NCBI RefSeq assembly: GCF_000372725.1
Contig: NW_005200552.1
Coordinates: 1-64,000, forward strand
Direction: 5' to 3'
From: Emiliania huxleyi CCMP1516
Lineage: Eukaryota; Haptophyta; Isochrysidales; Noelaerhabdaceae
Length of the DNA: 64,000 nucleotides
The translations under genes and the position numbers were made by a program. Under the pieces are notes generated by a model. It had not been told where the DNA came from and did no database searches. It was given only the letters and a program-made list of their open reading frames with translations. Positions 20,843 through 30,267 of the stretch are shown in pieces; the first letter of the stretch is position 1, and every line of letters starts with the position of its first letter.

Positions 20843-22531
20843 ATGGACCTCGAGAGCTCGCCATTAGACGTCGAACGGTGGCAGCGCGTGGTGGAGCTCG
20901 CTTCCACCACGCCTCAGAGCGCTGAGGAGGGCTCACCACGCGCCGTGCAAAGGCGGTGGCTCGCCGAGTCCTTTGACAATGCACAGCAACGCCGGACTAG
21001 TGGAGAGGACTACGACGAGCCGGCGTTGGCACGGCAGGTTGACATCGCTGTCGGACGCACTGCTCGCTCGTTCCCACGAGCTGCATTTTGTGGCGCTTGC
21101 CTCGCACTAACTGCGCTCTGGGTGGCCATGCCAAACGACGGTCCCGATCCTTCCCTGCCACCGGCCGTCCCACTGGCGGGAGCAGACCTGGGCAAGGTGA
21201 ACAAGACCGGGCAGCTGATCAAGGGCCAAACTGCCCGGACGAACAGGCTCGTCGAGATTACGTTCGACTTGGTCCCAGCAAGGCCGGGTCGCCGCGTGCT
21301 GCTCCAGGTCCCAGCAAGGCCAGTCCACTCCAACGTCACGTCGGAGGAGTTGACCACCGTCCTTCGGGCCGCCCTGCCGCCCGAGGTCGACCCGGCGGCG
21401 GTGCGGCTGCTTCGGAGAGGGAGCGGCTTTACGGTTTCCATCTCCTCGCGACAGGTCGAGATGGCCGACGTGCTGGCGGTTCTTCAATCCCAGTCCTTTG
21501 CGGACGAAATCCACTCACGATACATGCGGGTCGATAACATCCAGGTTGGCAGCGTCGCCTCCCTCCGCCTCGAGCCGCCCTCGGCACCCACGCCACCCCC
21601 TCCTCCCGAGTGGCTCGACGACCTCTGGAAATGGCTCGATGCGTTCCCGCCGCCGCCGCCGCCGCCGGCCCCTCTGCCGCCCTCGCCGCCGCCGCCGTCG
21701 CTGTCGCCCTCGCCGCCTCCCACGCCGCCGCCTCCGGCGCCGCCGCCACCAGCCCCTCCGCCTCCCTCGCCGCCGCCGCCGTCGCTGTCGCCCTCACCGC
21801 CTCCCACGCTGCCGCCTCCGGCACCGCCGCCGCCTGCCCCTCCGCCGCCCTCGCCGCCGCCGCCGTCGCTGTCGCCCTCGCCGCCTCCCACGCCGCCGCC
21901 TCCGGCACCGCCGCCGCCTGCCCCTCCGCCGCCCTCGCCGCCGCCGCCGTCGCTGTCGCCCTCGCCGCCTCCCACGCCGCCGCCTCCGGCACCGCCGCCG
22001 CCTGCCCCTCCGCCGCCCTCGCCGCCGCCGCCGTCGCTGTCGCCCTCGCCGCCTCCCACGCCGCCGCCTCCGGCACCGCCGCCGCCTGCCCCTCCGCCGC
22101 CCTCGCCGCCGCCGCCGTCGCTGTCGCCCTCACAGCCTCCGCCGCCTGCCCCTCCGCCGCCGCCGCCGCACCTGCCGCCGCCGTCGCCGCCGCCGCCGTC
22201 GTTAGCACACTCCCTCGTCCACGAGGAACTGGTGCTGCCAGTGTCGCTGTTGAGCGTCGCTCTCTTGGCCGCTGCAGCCTACGTGCGGCGGCGCAAACGC
22301 CGCGCCACGCAAGGTGCGGAGCGGATGGTGCGCATTGAGTCTGCCAACGGCAACGTTACGTACTACGCGGGTGAGAAAGGCGCGGAGCGGAGGGTGCGCT
22401 CGATGTTTGCCGACGGCGTTGTGCAGTACTACGAGGGCGAGCAAGGTGCGGAGCGGATGGTGCGCATGGTGCTTCCCAGCGACAGCGTACAGTACTACGA
22501 GGGCGAGCGAGGTGCGGAGCGGATGGTGTAG
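20843..22531 (+). CDS. SPPP-rich membrane protein with C-terminal GAERMVR repeats
   Basis: 562 residues from ATGGACCTC. Residues ~75-95 (AAFCGACLALTALWVAM) are a possible signal anchor. Residues ~110-245 form an unrecognised domain. Residues ~250-455 are almost pure Pro/Ser/Ala with five copies of a 28-residue unit containing PSLSPSPPPTPPPPAPPPP, the type of linker that is hydroxyproline-glycosylated in algal wall proteins. A second transmembrane segment (LPVSLLSVALLAAAAYV) is followed by RRRKRR, a stop-transfer signal, so the C-terminus is cytosolic. It holds about four copies of a 21-residue repeat (GAERMVR...G.VQYYEGE), similar in length and spacing to MORN-type beta-hairpins. The stop falls within a repeat, so the end may be truncated. 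The same repeat opens the gene at 26656. Confidence 0.7.
   Translation: MDLESSPLDVERWQRVVELASTTPQSAEEGSPRAVQRRWLAESFDNAQQRRTSGEDYDEPALARQVDIAVGRTARSFPRAAFCGACLALTALWVAMPNDGPDPSLPPAVPLAGADLGKVNKTGQLIKGQTARTNRLVEITFDLVPARPGRRVLLQVPARPVHSNVTSEELTTVLRAALPPEVDPAAVRLLRRGSGFTVSISSRQVEMADVLAVLQSQSFADEIHSRYMRVDNIQVGSVASLRLEPPSAPTPPPPPEWLDDLWKWLDAFPPPPPPPAPLPPSPPPPSLSPSPPPTPPPPAPPPPAPPPPSPPPPSLSPSPPPTLPPPAPPPPAPPPPSPPPPSLSPSPPPTPPPPAPPPPAPPPPSPPPPSLSPSPPPTPPPPAPPPPAPPPPSPPPPSLSPSPPPTPPPPAPPPPAPPPPSPPPPSLSPSQPPPPAPPPPPPHLPPPSPPPPSLAHSLVHEELVLPVSLLSVALLAAAAYVRRRKRRATQGAERMVRIESANGNVTYYAGEKGAERRVRSMFADGVVQYYEGEQGAERMVRMVLPSDSVQYYEGERGAERMV
21695..22200 (+). repeat. 84-bp coding minisatellite
   Basis: Unit starts near 21695, 21779, 21863, 21947, 22031 and a partial copy at 22115, each beginning CCGTCGCTGTCGCCCTC. 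The 84-bp period keeps the frame (28 codons). Copies differ at a few bases, so length variation among strains is likely. Confidence 0.9.
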
Positions 22532-23357
22532 GTGGGCGCGAGCGAGGACAAGGCGGCCGCCGAGAAGCGGTACAAGGCCATGCGGGTCGCATTGGAGCGA
22601 GTGCCAGCGCTTCGGCTTGGCCACCACCGGCGTTAAAGCAGCGCGCGTGGCGCGCCTCCTGAGCCTGTACTCCTGTTGAACTCTCGCGCGCATATACGTT
22701 CGTGAATGCAATCGCTCGAGCGCGAGGCAGCGACTGTACCGTGACCCATGTACGTCACCGTAAGTGTTAGACACACGAAACTCGAAGCCGAAGCGGAGTT
22801 TTCTGTCCCTGCCTTTTCGCAACCCGGGCGGGGGCGCCCCGGCTCCACGGTCGACGGTGCCCCATAGCGGGTGGGGAGGCCCTAAAACGGCGGGAGGGGT
22901 AGGGCTATAGCCTGTAGCTGTCCCGTGACCCGACACCCGTGGGGTCCGCGGTGCTCGACGGCGGTGCCAGCCTCGAGAAAGTGGCGGCGAGCCGCGCCTG
23001 CGCGCGTGCGGTGGTCCGTGGGGGTTCGGTGCGTCTGCGCCGGGCTCTCGTGGGCGGCTGGGAAGCAGCAGGCGTGTGTATTTGGTCCCGCTCTCGGGGC
23101 GGCTGGCGGGCGACTTTGAGCGAGCCGATGGCGATGCTCCGCGACGCGATTTCGCGACGCGATGCGCTCAGAGCATATGCTGCGGGACCTCTGTGGCTGG
23201 ACGCGTACCGGAGTGGCGAAGGACAGCGACGCGGGGCGGCGAAATGGGCCCTCCTCTGCCACTGTGGGCCGGGGGTCTGGTGTTTCGCTCGCCCCGCGAG
23301 GTCTCTTGGGTCAAAGGGCCGGGGGGGCCGGGATGCCCCAATATCACATCCCCGAGT
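22532..23357. other. Intergenic, no gene recognised
   Basis: The frame after the stop at 22531 continues for about 30 codons (EKRYKAM, PALRLGHH), which may be a remnant of the SPPP gene's former C-terminus. The rest shows no convincing coding sequence. Confidence 0.4.
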
Positions 23358-24737
23358 ATGTCGCGCCGCCTCTCGCGTAGTCGATTGCCGGTGCACCCAG
23401 CCGTCCCGTTGGTGGCCTTTGGCGCGGGCGTGCTGCTCGCCTCCGACCCTGAGCAACCTGCGCGGTTCACGGCCTACGCTGCGTCGGCAAGGCGAGCCGT
23501 CAGGCTCGCTGGCGCCTGCTCGCTGGTCGCTTTCGACTACTCGCGTGCGAAGCGCTCGCTCATAGCCGCGGAGAAGGCCGAGTTTTTGGACGGCGACGCG
23601 GCTCACTGGGAGCTGCAGGTAGCTTCAGGCAAGGCCGAGCGGCTGAGGGCGGACGCTGTGAGGCGCGGCGAGCCGAGCGCAGTGCTCGAGGAGGAGGCGC
23701 GGCGCACGCGCGAGGAGGCGGCAGCGTACGGAGAGGCGCTCGCCGGGCGCAGGCTCGAGGCCGGCCAGCGGAGTGGCCGCGCCGCAGCGTGGGATGAGGT
23801 CCACGAGCGCAACGCGGCCCGCCTGCTCGCGCTGTGCATCGCCAACGGCGGCGTGTACGTCAAGCTCGGGCAGCACGCGGCGCAGCTCGACTACCTGCTG
23901 CCGCCGCAGTACACGCGCACGCTGCACCAGCTCTTCGAGCACAACCGCGCCTCGTCGTACGAGGACGTGTCGCGCGTGATTGAGGAGGAGCTGGGCGCGC
24001 CGCCCGAGGCGCTGTTCGGGAGCTTCGAGCGCGCGCCGATCGCGTCGGCGAGCCTCGCTCAGGTGCACCGCGCGACGGAGCACGGCACGGGCGCGCCGCT
24101 CGCCGTCAAGGTGCAGCACGCCGGGCTGCGCGAGGAGTGCGCCTCCGACCTGCAGGCGGTGGGCCTCGCCGTCGCCGCCGCCGAGTGGCTCTACCCGGAC
24201 GACTTCCGGCTCGGCTGGGTGATGGGCGAGATGGCTCCGCACCTGCCGCTAGAGCTCGACTTCACGCACGAGGCCGCCAACCTGCGCCGCTGCGCCGCCT
24301 TCTTTGGCGCGTGCGGCGACGCGGGCGGCGGCGGCGCGTCGGGTAGCGGTGGCGGTGTCGTGAGCAGCAGTGGCGCGCGCGGTGGCGGTGGCGGCGGGGG
24401 TGGCGGTGGCGGCGGGGGTGGCGGTGGCGGCGCGGGAGGCGGCGGGGGAGGCGGCGCGCTGGCGGGCGCCGTCGAGACGCCGGCGGTCGTTGGTGCGCTC
24501 ACGTCGGCGCGCGTGCTGACGATGACGTACGAGGAGGGCGTCAGCGTCACGGACGTGGCGGGGCTGCGGCGGCTCGGCCTCGATCCCAACGAGGTGTCGC
24601 GGCTGCTGTGCGAGGCGTTCAACGCCATGATCTTCGACGGCGGCTTCGTGCACTGCGACCCGCACCCGGGCAACGTCCTCGTGCGCCGCCGCCGCCGTGG
24701 CCATTGCTCTCCACACGGTGCTGGTGGTGCTGCTGCT

Positions 24738-24770
<33 letters not shown>

Positions 24771-25649
24771 GGTGATGGCGGCGGCGGCGGTGGTGGTGAT
24801 GGCGGTGGTGGCGGTGGTGGTGGCGAGGCGCAGCTCGTCCTGCTCGACCACGGCTCGTGCCTCCCCGTACCTTTCCACATCTCCCCGTATCTCCCTATAT
24901 CTCAGGTGCAGCTGGTCCTGCTCGACCACGGCTTGTACCGGGACCTCCCGCGCGCGTTCGCGCTGACCTACTCGCGGTTGTGGCACGGCGTCGTTCTCGG
25001 CGACGCCGACGCGATCCGCGAGGCGGCCGAGGAGATGGGCGTGGGGCAGTACTACCCGCTGCTCGCGGCGATGCTGACGGCGCGGCCGTGGACGGACATC
25101 CTGCGCGCGGGCGACACGGGCGACGCGCGCGCGCTGCAGGAGAAGGGCACCGCCGCCGACAAGAAGCAGATCGCCGGCTACGCCGCGCAGTACGCCAAGC
25201 ACATCGGGATCGTGCTAGACCTGGTGCCGCGGCCGCTGCTGCTGCTCTTCAAGACCAACGACTGCCTGCGCCACGCCGAGCGGCAGCTCGGCGCCGCCGG
25301 CGTCGGCTCCTTCTCCATCACGCTGCGCTACTGCCTCTGCTGCTTGCGGCACGAGGCACGCGCCGCCGCCGCCGCCGCCTCGGCCGCCTCCACGGCCACC
25401 ACCGCCGCCACCTCCACCGGCAGCGCCGGCAGCACGGCCGGCGTCGCGGCACGGCGGTGGCTCGGCATAGCGCGTGCGTGGCTCGCGGTGCTGCGGCTCG
25501 ACGTGGCGATGCTGCTGTTGCGCGTGCTCTCGGGGAGTGCGGTGCTGCCGCGCGCCGTCAGGGCGCTCTCGCTGTCGCCCGCCTCCGCCAAGCGGCAAGG
25601 TGAGAGGGAGAAAGCAAGCACGAGTGCGGTCAGTGTCGAGCACACCTGA
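23358..25649 (+). CDS. ABC1/ADCK1-type atypical kinase
   Basis: Predicted ABC1 (UbiB/ADCK) family protein closest to ADCK1/MCP2 of mitochondria, a family tied to coenzyme Q and lipid homeostasis. Start ATGTCGCGCCGC at 23358 gives a basic N-terminus and a hydrophobic segment. Family marks: GGVYVKLGQ (KxGQ motif), ASLAQVHRA (Ala-rich nucleotide loop), LAVKVQH (catalytic Lys), LPLELDFTHEAAN, MIFDGGFVHCDPHPGNVLVR (catalytic loop) and LVLLDHGLYRDL (metal-binding DHG). C-terminal LTARPW, LFKTNDCLR match ADCK1. Two long Gly-rich insertions (about residues 330-370 and 455-490) interrupt the fold, one between HPGN and DHG. A GC-AG intron, 24828-24905, is removed in frame; without splicing the protein would carry a duplicated QLVLLDHG. 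Confidence 0.85.
24828..24905 (+). mobile_element. In-frame introner intron in ABC1 kinase gene
   Basis: 78 nt, donor GAG|GCGCAG, acceptor CTCAG|GTGCAG. GCAGCTSGTCCTGCTCGACC is present on both sides. The inside carries CCCCGTATCTCCCTATATC, a decayed minus-strand GGGGAGATAT array. It has no stop and a length divisible by 3, so it is invisible to ORF-based gene finding. Confidence 0.8.
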
Positions 25650-25721
25650 ACTCAGAAACAGAGGCGCGCAGAAGGGACAAGGGTGCTTTGGTTTTGAAAA
25701 AAAACAAGAAAAAAAGAAGTT

Positions 25722-26333
25722 TCTCCAAAACCCGGACGTGCCTCCACCTACACTCTCAGGTTGCACCAACCAAACACAAGTCACAAGAAGGGCACTTAGA
25801 GAGACAACACAAAACAGAGCGCATCTCTCTCTCTGTTGTGCGAGGCGTGAACCGCGCCATTCCTTGGGCTCAACCCAGTTTTCCGGAAAACAAAAAGGAA
25901 AACAGAGGGTCCCCAGCACTTTGCGTTTCCGGAAATTTCCAGGGAAAACAGAGGGTGTTTGGTGCTCCATTCTGGAAACTCGCGAGTTTCCCTGAGTCTG
26001 AGAGCTGGTCTGGGGCAAAATCTGAGGCAAAATTGAGGAAATCGACAAAATACCCAGGCGGTCGCAGGGTAATTTCCAGGTATACACGGGTTCTCGCGAA
26101 ATTCCCGGCATTTTGCCGATTCGGCCTAAAATTTGGCTGATTTGGGGCCCAAACCAAGAATAAATAAATAAAATATCTTTAGTTCCAAAACCCGGACGTG
26201 CCTCCACCTACACTCTCAGGTTGCACCAACCAAACACAAGTCACAAGAAGCAGAAGGGCACTTAGAGAGACAACACATAACAGAGCGCTTCTCTCTCTCT
26301 GTTGTGCGAGGCGTGAACCGCGCCATTCGCTCT
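25722..26333. mobile_element. AT-richer insertion between direct repeats
   Basis: Two ~150-bp direct repeats, 25722-25872 and 26183-26333 (CCAAAACCCGGACGTGCC, TCAGGTTGCACCAACCAAAC, CTCTGTTGTGCGAGGCGTG). The ~310 bp between them are much less GC-rich than the rest, with TTTCCGGAAA-like words, and end in AATAAATAAATAAAA just before the second repeat. The layout resembles a small LTR-type remnant or two tandem retroposons. No protein is encoded. Part of the repeat is also at 14078-14115. Confidence 0.55.
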
Positions 26334-26655
26334 CACCTAGCAACCCTGTCTGCACGTCTCGCGCGCGCGTGAACAGGGCTCCAGGCCCCAAATGACGTGT
26401 GAGTGTTAGAGTTGTTTGGTATTGCTAAAAATCTCTCTTAGAGAGAGCCCTCTCTCCCAACCAAACAACCTCCCTCAGAGATTTTCATGCCTCAGACCAA
26501 GGAACTCGAGTTGCAAAAATGGACCAAACACCCTCTGGCTCCTTTCTCATGTCTGGAATAGGAAAAAAGAAAAGCGTGCGCTGGAGAACCCTTGCGTGGC
26601 ATCCCACCTCTCCGATTCGCCTGTGTCTTTTCGACCGATCTCGCACGAGGGACAA

Positions 26656-28851
26656 ATGTTCAAGGTGCAGCACTACGAGGGCGAGCGAGGTGCGGAGCGG
26701 ATGGTGCGCGTGGAGTCTGCCAACGGCAGCGTGCAGTACTACGAGGGCGAGCAAGGTGCGGAGCGGATGGTGCGCATGGCGACTGCCGATGGCAGCATGC
26801 AGCACTACGAGGGCGAGCGAGGTGCAGAGCGGAAGGTGCGGACGGAGATGCCCGACGGCAGCGTGGCGTACAACGCTTTCTTCGGCGCCAAGTGGTTCGG
26901 CGCAACGCAGAGGGGGGCGGCCAAGAAGGAGCAGGCCGAGGCGAAGGCGGCGGAGGAGAAGGCGGCGAAAGAGAACGCGGAGCCGCAGAAGGCGGCTGCC
27001 GAGAAGGCGATCGCCGATAAGGCGGCGGCTGCCAAGGCCAAGGAGAACGCGGAGAAGGCGTCGCGCGAGGCCGCCGAGGCCAAGGCGGTCGCGAAGAGCG
27101 TCGCCAAGAAGCCCGTCTCCCGCTCCACGAAGATGGTCGGCCAGCTCGTGCTGCTGGTTGGCCTCGCCGTCGCCGCGTTCGGCCTCGGCCTGGGCGACCT
27201 CCTCAGCGCGCCACCGCCGCCACCCGCGGCCAAGGCTGACTTCGAGCCGCTCACCGCGGCGACCGGCCTGGTCAAGCGCGTGGGCACCGACCGCAAGATT
27301 CAGACGATGATCGCCGCCACCGCCGCCACCGCGCTGCTGCGCCCCGCCGTGTCGGCCGTCGCCGCCGTGCCCGCCGTTGGCGGTGCCGTGGGCGGCGCGG
27401 CGGGCGCCGTGGGCGGTGCCGTCTCCGGCGCCGTCGCGGCCATCCGCGGCCACAGCCTCGGCGCCAAGACCGTGCAGGTCGCCGCGCCCGCCGCGGGCGG
27501 CCTCGGCCCCGCGGTCACCGGCGCCGTGTCCGGGTGGCTCGCGGGCGGCGCGGCACAGCGCGCAGCGGCGGCGGCGGCGGCCAAGGCCGCGACGGGCGCG
27601 GCGACGGGCGGCGTGATCGGCGGCGCGGCGGGCTACGCCGCGCACCCCGTGGCCAAGCCTGCGCTGGCGGTGGGCGCCGCGGCGGCCAACCTGGCAGCTC
27701 CGCTCTTCGCGGGCGCCGCGACGGCGGTGAAGGCGGCGGCGGCCACCAAGACGGCCGCCGGCGCGGCGGCGGGCGTCGTCGGCACGGGCGCCGCCGTGGG
27801 CGCGCAGCAGCTCGCGGCCGGCGCGCTCGGCCTGTTCGCGAGCGCCGCGACGGCGGTGAAGGCGGCGGCGGCCACCAAGACTGCCGCCGGCGCGGCGGCG
27901 GGCGTCGTCGGCTCGGGCGCGGCCGTGGGCGCGCAGCAGCTCGCGGCCGGCGCGCTCGGCCGCGGCGCGGCGGCGCAGGCGGCAAAGGTGGCGGCGGGCG
28001 CGGCGGTGGCCGGCGCGGCCCTCACCGCCCCGCCCGTGGCCGTCGCTGCGGGCGCCGTTGGCGCCGCGAGCGCGGTGGTGGGTCGCACGGCGGCGACCTT
28101 TGGCGCCAAGTGGCTCGCGGGGGGCGCGGCACAGCGCGCAGCGGCGGCGGCGGCGGCCAAGGTGGCGGCGAAGGCCGCGACGGGCGGCGCGATTGGCGGC
28201 GCGGTGGGCTACGTCGCGCTCCTTCTGTCCAAGCCTGCGCTGGCGGTGGGCGCCGCGGCGGCCAACCTGGCAGCTCCGCTGTTTGCGGGCGCCGCGACGG
28301 CGGTGAAGGCGGCGGCGGCCACCAAGACGGCCGCCGGCGCGGCGGCGGGCGTCGTCGGCACGGGCGCCGCCGTGGGCGCGCAGCAGCTCGCGGCCGGCGC
28401 GCTCGGCCTGTTCGCGAGCGCCGCGACGGCGGTGAAGGCGGTGGCGGCCACCAAGACTGCCGCCGGCGCGGCGGCGGGCGTCGTCGGCACGGGCGCGGCC
28501 GCGGGCGCGCAGCAGCTCGCGGCCGGCGCGCTCGGCCGCGGCGCGGCGGCGCAGGCGGCAAAGGTGGCGGCGGGCGCGGCGGTGGCCGGCGCGGCCCTCA
28601 CCGCCCCGCCCGTGGCCGTCGCTGCAGGCGCCGTTGGCGCCGCGAGCGCGGTGGTGGGTCGCACGGCGGCGACCTTTGGCGCCAAGTGGCTCGCGGGGGG
28701 CGCGGCAGAGCGCGCAGCGGCGGCGGCGGCGGCCAAGGTGGCGGCGAAGGCCGCGACGGGCGCGGCGACGGGCGGCGCGATCGGCGGCGCGGTGGGCTAC
28801 GTCGCGCTCCTTCTGTCCAAGCCCGTCGCGTGGGTGGCAGGACTCTTCTAG
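26656..28851 (+). CDS. GAERMVR-repeat / glycine-zipper-rich membrane protein
   Basis: 731 residues from ATGTTCAAGGTG. The first ~75 residues hold three 21-residue repeats (VQHYEGERGAERMVRV and variants), as in the 20843 gene. An Ala/Glu/Lys-rich coiled coil (~95-155) is followed by a hydrophobic segment (LVLLVGLAVAAFGLGLGDLL) and a short Pro run. The remaining ~540 residues are Ala/Gly-rich with many GxxxG/AxxxA steps (AAGAAAGVVGTGAAVGAQQL, GGAIGGAVGY), the pattern of glycine-zipper helices that pack in membranes. At DNA level this part is a tandem duplication of about 576 bp. The start is the first ATG directly before the repeats; upstream in-frame sequence has poor coding character. Function unknown; a membrane-embedded helical bundle carrying a cytosolic repeat domain is an inference. 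Confidence 0.65.
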   Translation: MFKVQHYEGERGAERMVRVESANGSVQYYEGEQGAERMVRMATADGSMQHYEGERGAERKVRTEMPDGSVAYNAFFGAKWFGATQRGAAKKEQAEAKAAEEKAAKENAEPQKAAAEKAIADKAAAAKAKENAEKASREAAEAKAVAKSVAKKPVSRSTKMVGQLVLLVGLAVAAFGLGLGDLLSAPPPPPAAKADFEPLTAATGLVKRVGTDRKIQTMIAATAATALLRPAVSAVAAVPAVGGAVGGAAGAVGGAVSGAVAAIRGHSLGAKTVQVAAPAAGGLGPAVTGAVSGWLAGGAAQRAAAAAAAKAATGAATGGVIGGAAGYAAHPVAKPALAVGAAAANLAAPLFAGAATAVKAAAATKTAAGAAAGVVGTGAAVGAQQLAAGALGLFASAATAVKAAAATKTAAGAAAGVVGSGAAVGAQQLAAGALGRGAAAQAAKVAAGAAVAGAALTAPPVAVAAGAVGAASAVVGRTAATFGAKWLAGGAAQRAAAAAAAKVAAKAATGGAIGGAVGYVALLLSKPALAVGAAAANLAAPLFAGAATAVKAAAATKTAAGAAAGVVGTGAAVGAQQLAAGALGLFASAATAVKAVAATKTAAGAAAGVVGTGAAAGAQQLAAGALGRGAAAQAAKVAAGAAVAGAALTAPPVAVAAGAVGAASAVVGRTAATFGAKWLAGGAAERAAAAAAAKVAAKAATGAATGGAIGGAVGYVALLLSKPVAWVAGLF
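27540..28740 (+). repeat. 576-bp tandem duplication inside coding region
   Basis: The stretch beginning at CGGGCGGCGCGGCACAGCGC near 27543 recurs near 28120 and, partly, near 28695, with few differences. The frame is preserved. A shorter internal repeat (ATKTAAGAAAGVVG) occurs twice per unit. Confidence 0.8.
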
Positions 28852-29052
28852 GCGGCGGCAAACTGAGCGCACCAGATGCTGTGGAGTATGCCAACGGCCT
28901 CCGCGAACCTTGCACCGGAGGGTTCTCTAAGGACGAGGGCGGGGGCAGAGAGGAGATGTCGTGCACGGCCTCGCCGGAACACATGAGGTGCTTGCACAGG
29001 AGGTCTACGGTGTAGGGGTACAACGGCTGCTTCATTCTGATGTCTCCTCATG

Positions 29053-29127
29053 CCATGTCTCCCCATGTCTCCCCATGTCTCCCCATGTCTCCCCATGTCT
29101 CCCCATGTCTCCCCATGTCTCCCAGTC
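29053..29127. repeat. 10-bp minisatellite CCATGTCTCC
   Basis: About seven head-to-tail units. It lies between the glycine-zipper gene and the hydrolase gene. I found no exon duplication around it. The unit length equals that of the intron arrays. Confidence 0.9.
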
Positions 29128-29301
29128 TTCTGGCAGGAAGAACGGATAATACCTCAGGCGCTACGTTTTTTCGGGACACTGTGTGCTTGTATATGTAGCA
29201 TGCAGATTGCACTTTGCAGTGAGCACTGCACGCGGACTCTCTCTCAAATGCTAATGTACAGGTATGCAGAATTCTACGAAGCCCCCGTGCCCGTCGCACT
29301 C

Positions 29302-30267
29302 TCAGCATGCCCCGACGGCGCAGGTCTCGAGACAGCACGGCCACCTTTTGGGCGCCATGATGGACTCGTCGACGACAAACTCCTTCCCGAGAAACACGCT
29401 GTCGAGGAATGCGATCACTGGGCGGTGCGGTTCGCCAAAGGCCTCGGCGGCCAACGCGGTGTGCTGGGACACCCCGAGGACTCGGTTACCGAGGCAAGGG
29501 AGCGTGAACGGATACCACCAGGAGGTGGCCTTGGTCAGTGGCATGGATAGATCGAGCGCAGAGTCCTTGAGCGTCACTAGACGTGCGCCGCCCCCTGCGA
29601 GCTCCGACATCGTGTATGTGGCTGCTTTCATGATGTCGCCCTCGGAGGTCACCCAGAGGGATGGGACGGAGAGAGCCTTGACGCGGCGGCGGTTCAAAGG
29701 GTGCCAGGTCCGCGTGGTGATCGAAAAGTACGTCGGCAGCGCGGGGCTCACAAAGACACACGCCTGAAACTCACCCGGCGCGGCCATTCCGGTGAAATTG
29801 ACCGCCTCCACGCCGCCCATTGAGTGACCCATCACAGCAACCTTGCGGAGATCGCCGCGCGCGAGGGGGGACGAGCCCTTTGCAGCCTCCTCCTCGACCC
29901 ACGCGTGGGCCGCCAGGAGATGCTTGCCGTCTGTGATCCGCGAGCCGGGAGCCGTGCAAAAGCAGCAAAGGGCGCACGTGGTGCCGCAGCAGCCATACGA
30001 TACGGAGTTTGCGCGCTCGGGCATGACCACGAGGTACCCGGCGTTCGCGATCCGCTGTGCCATGAACGCATGGCCCGCTGCGTCCACCTGGTGCCCGTGC
30101 TGGAACAAGACAACTGGCAGGCCGGAGCCTTCCCTCGGCGCAAATACTGCAAACCGGAGGTCCTTGCCAGGCACGGCCTCGTACAATGCGGGTTTGGGTT
30201 CGCAACCGCGCTCAATGTTCAGATTCTCGGGCGTTGCGACTGCGAGGTCGATGTGAGTGGACTCCAT
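29302..30267 (-). CDS. Alpha/beta hydrolase, chlorophyllase/dienelactone-hydrolase-like
   Basis: 321 residues, intronless, ATG at 30267. The alpha/beta hydrolase fold is shown by LPVVLFQHGHQVDAAGHAF (oxyanion region), AGYLVVMPE, and VAVMGHSMGGVEA with the nucleophile Ser in GHSMGG. A plausible acid is in the SEGD segment (LWVTSEGDIM); a His near SQHTALAAEAF or EPHRPV would complete the triad. The arrangement resembles chlorophyllases, PAF-acetylhydrolases and related esterases. No signal peptide. A Cys-rich insertion (GCCGTTCALCCFC) between strands is unusual. Substrate not predictable. Confidence 0.75.
   Translation of the reverse strand: MESTHIDLAVATPENLNIERGCEPKPALYEAVPGKDLRFAVFAPREGSGLPVVLFQHGHQVDAAGHAFMAQRIANAGYLVVMPERANSVSYGCCGTTCALCCFCTAPGSRITDGKHLLAAHAWVEEEAAKGSSPLARGDLRKVAVMGHSMGGVEAVNFTGMAAPGEFQACVFVSPALPTYFSITTRTWHPLNRRRVKALSVPSLWVTSEGDIMKAATYTMSELAGGGARLVTLKDSALDLSMPLTKATSWWYPFTLPCLGNRVLGVSQHTALAAEAFGEPHRPVIAFLDSVFLGKEFVVDESIMAPKRWPCCLETCAVGAC

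Noticed and set aside
21429-22338. Long Ala- and Gly-rich frames overlapping the SPPP gene on both strands
   Set aside because: Shadows of the CCG-rich repeat. Only the plus-strand SPPP frame has an upstream folded domain, membrane helices and the conserved GAERMVR repeats.
26485-28872. A 795-residue Arg-rich minus-strand frame
   Set aside because: It mirrors the glycine-zipper gene and consists of Arg/Gly/Ala runs with no domain. The plus strand has the repeat domain and a better start.
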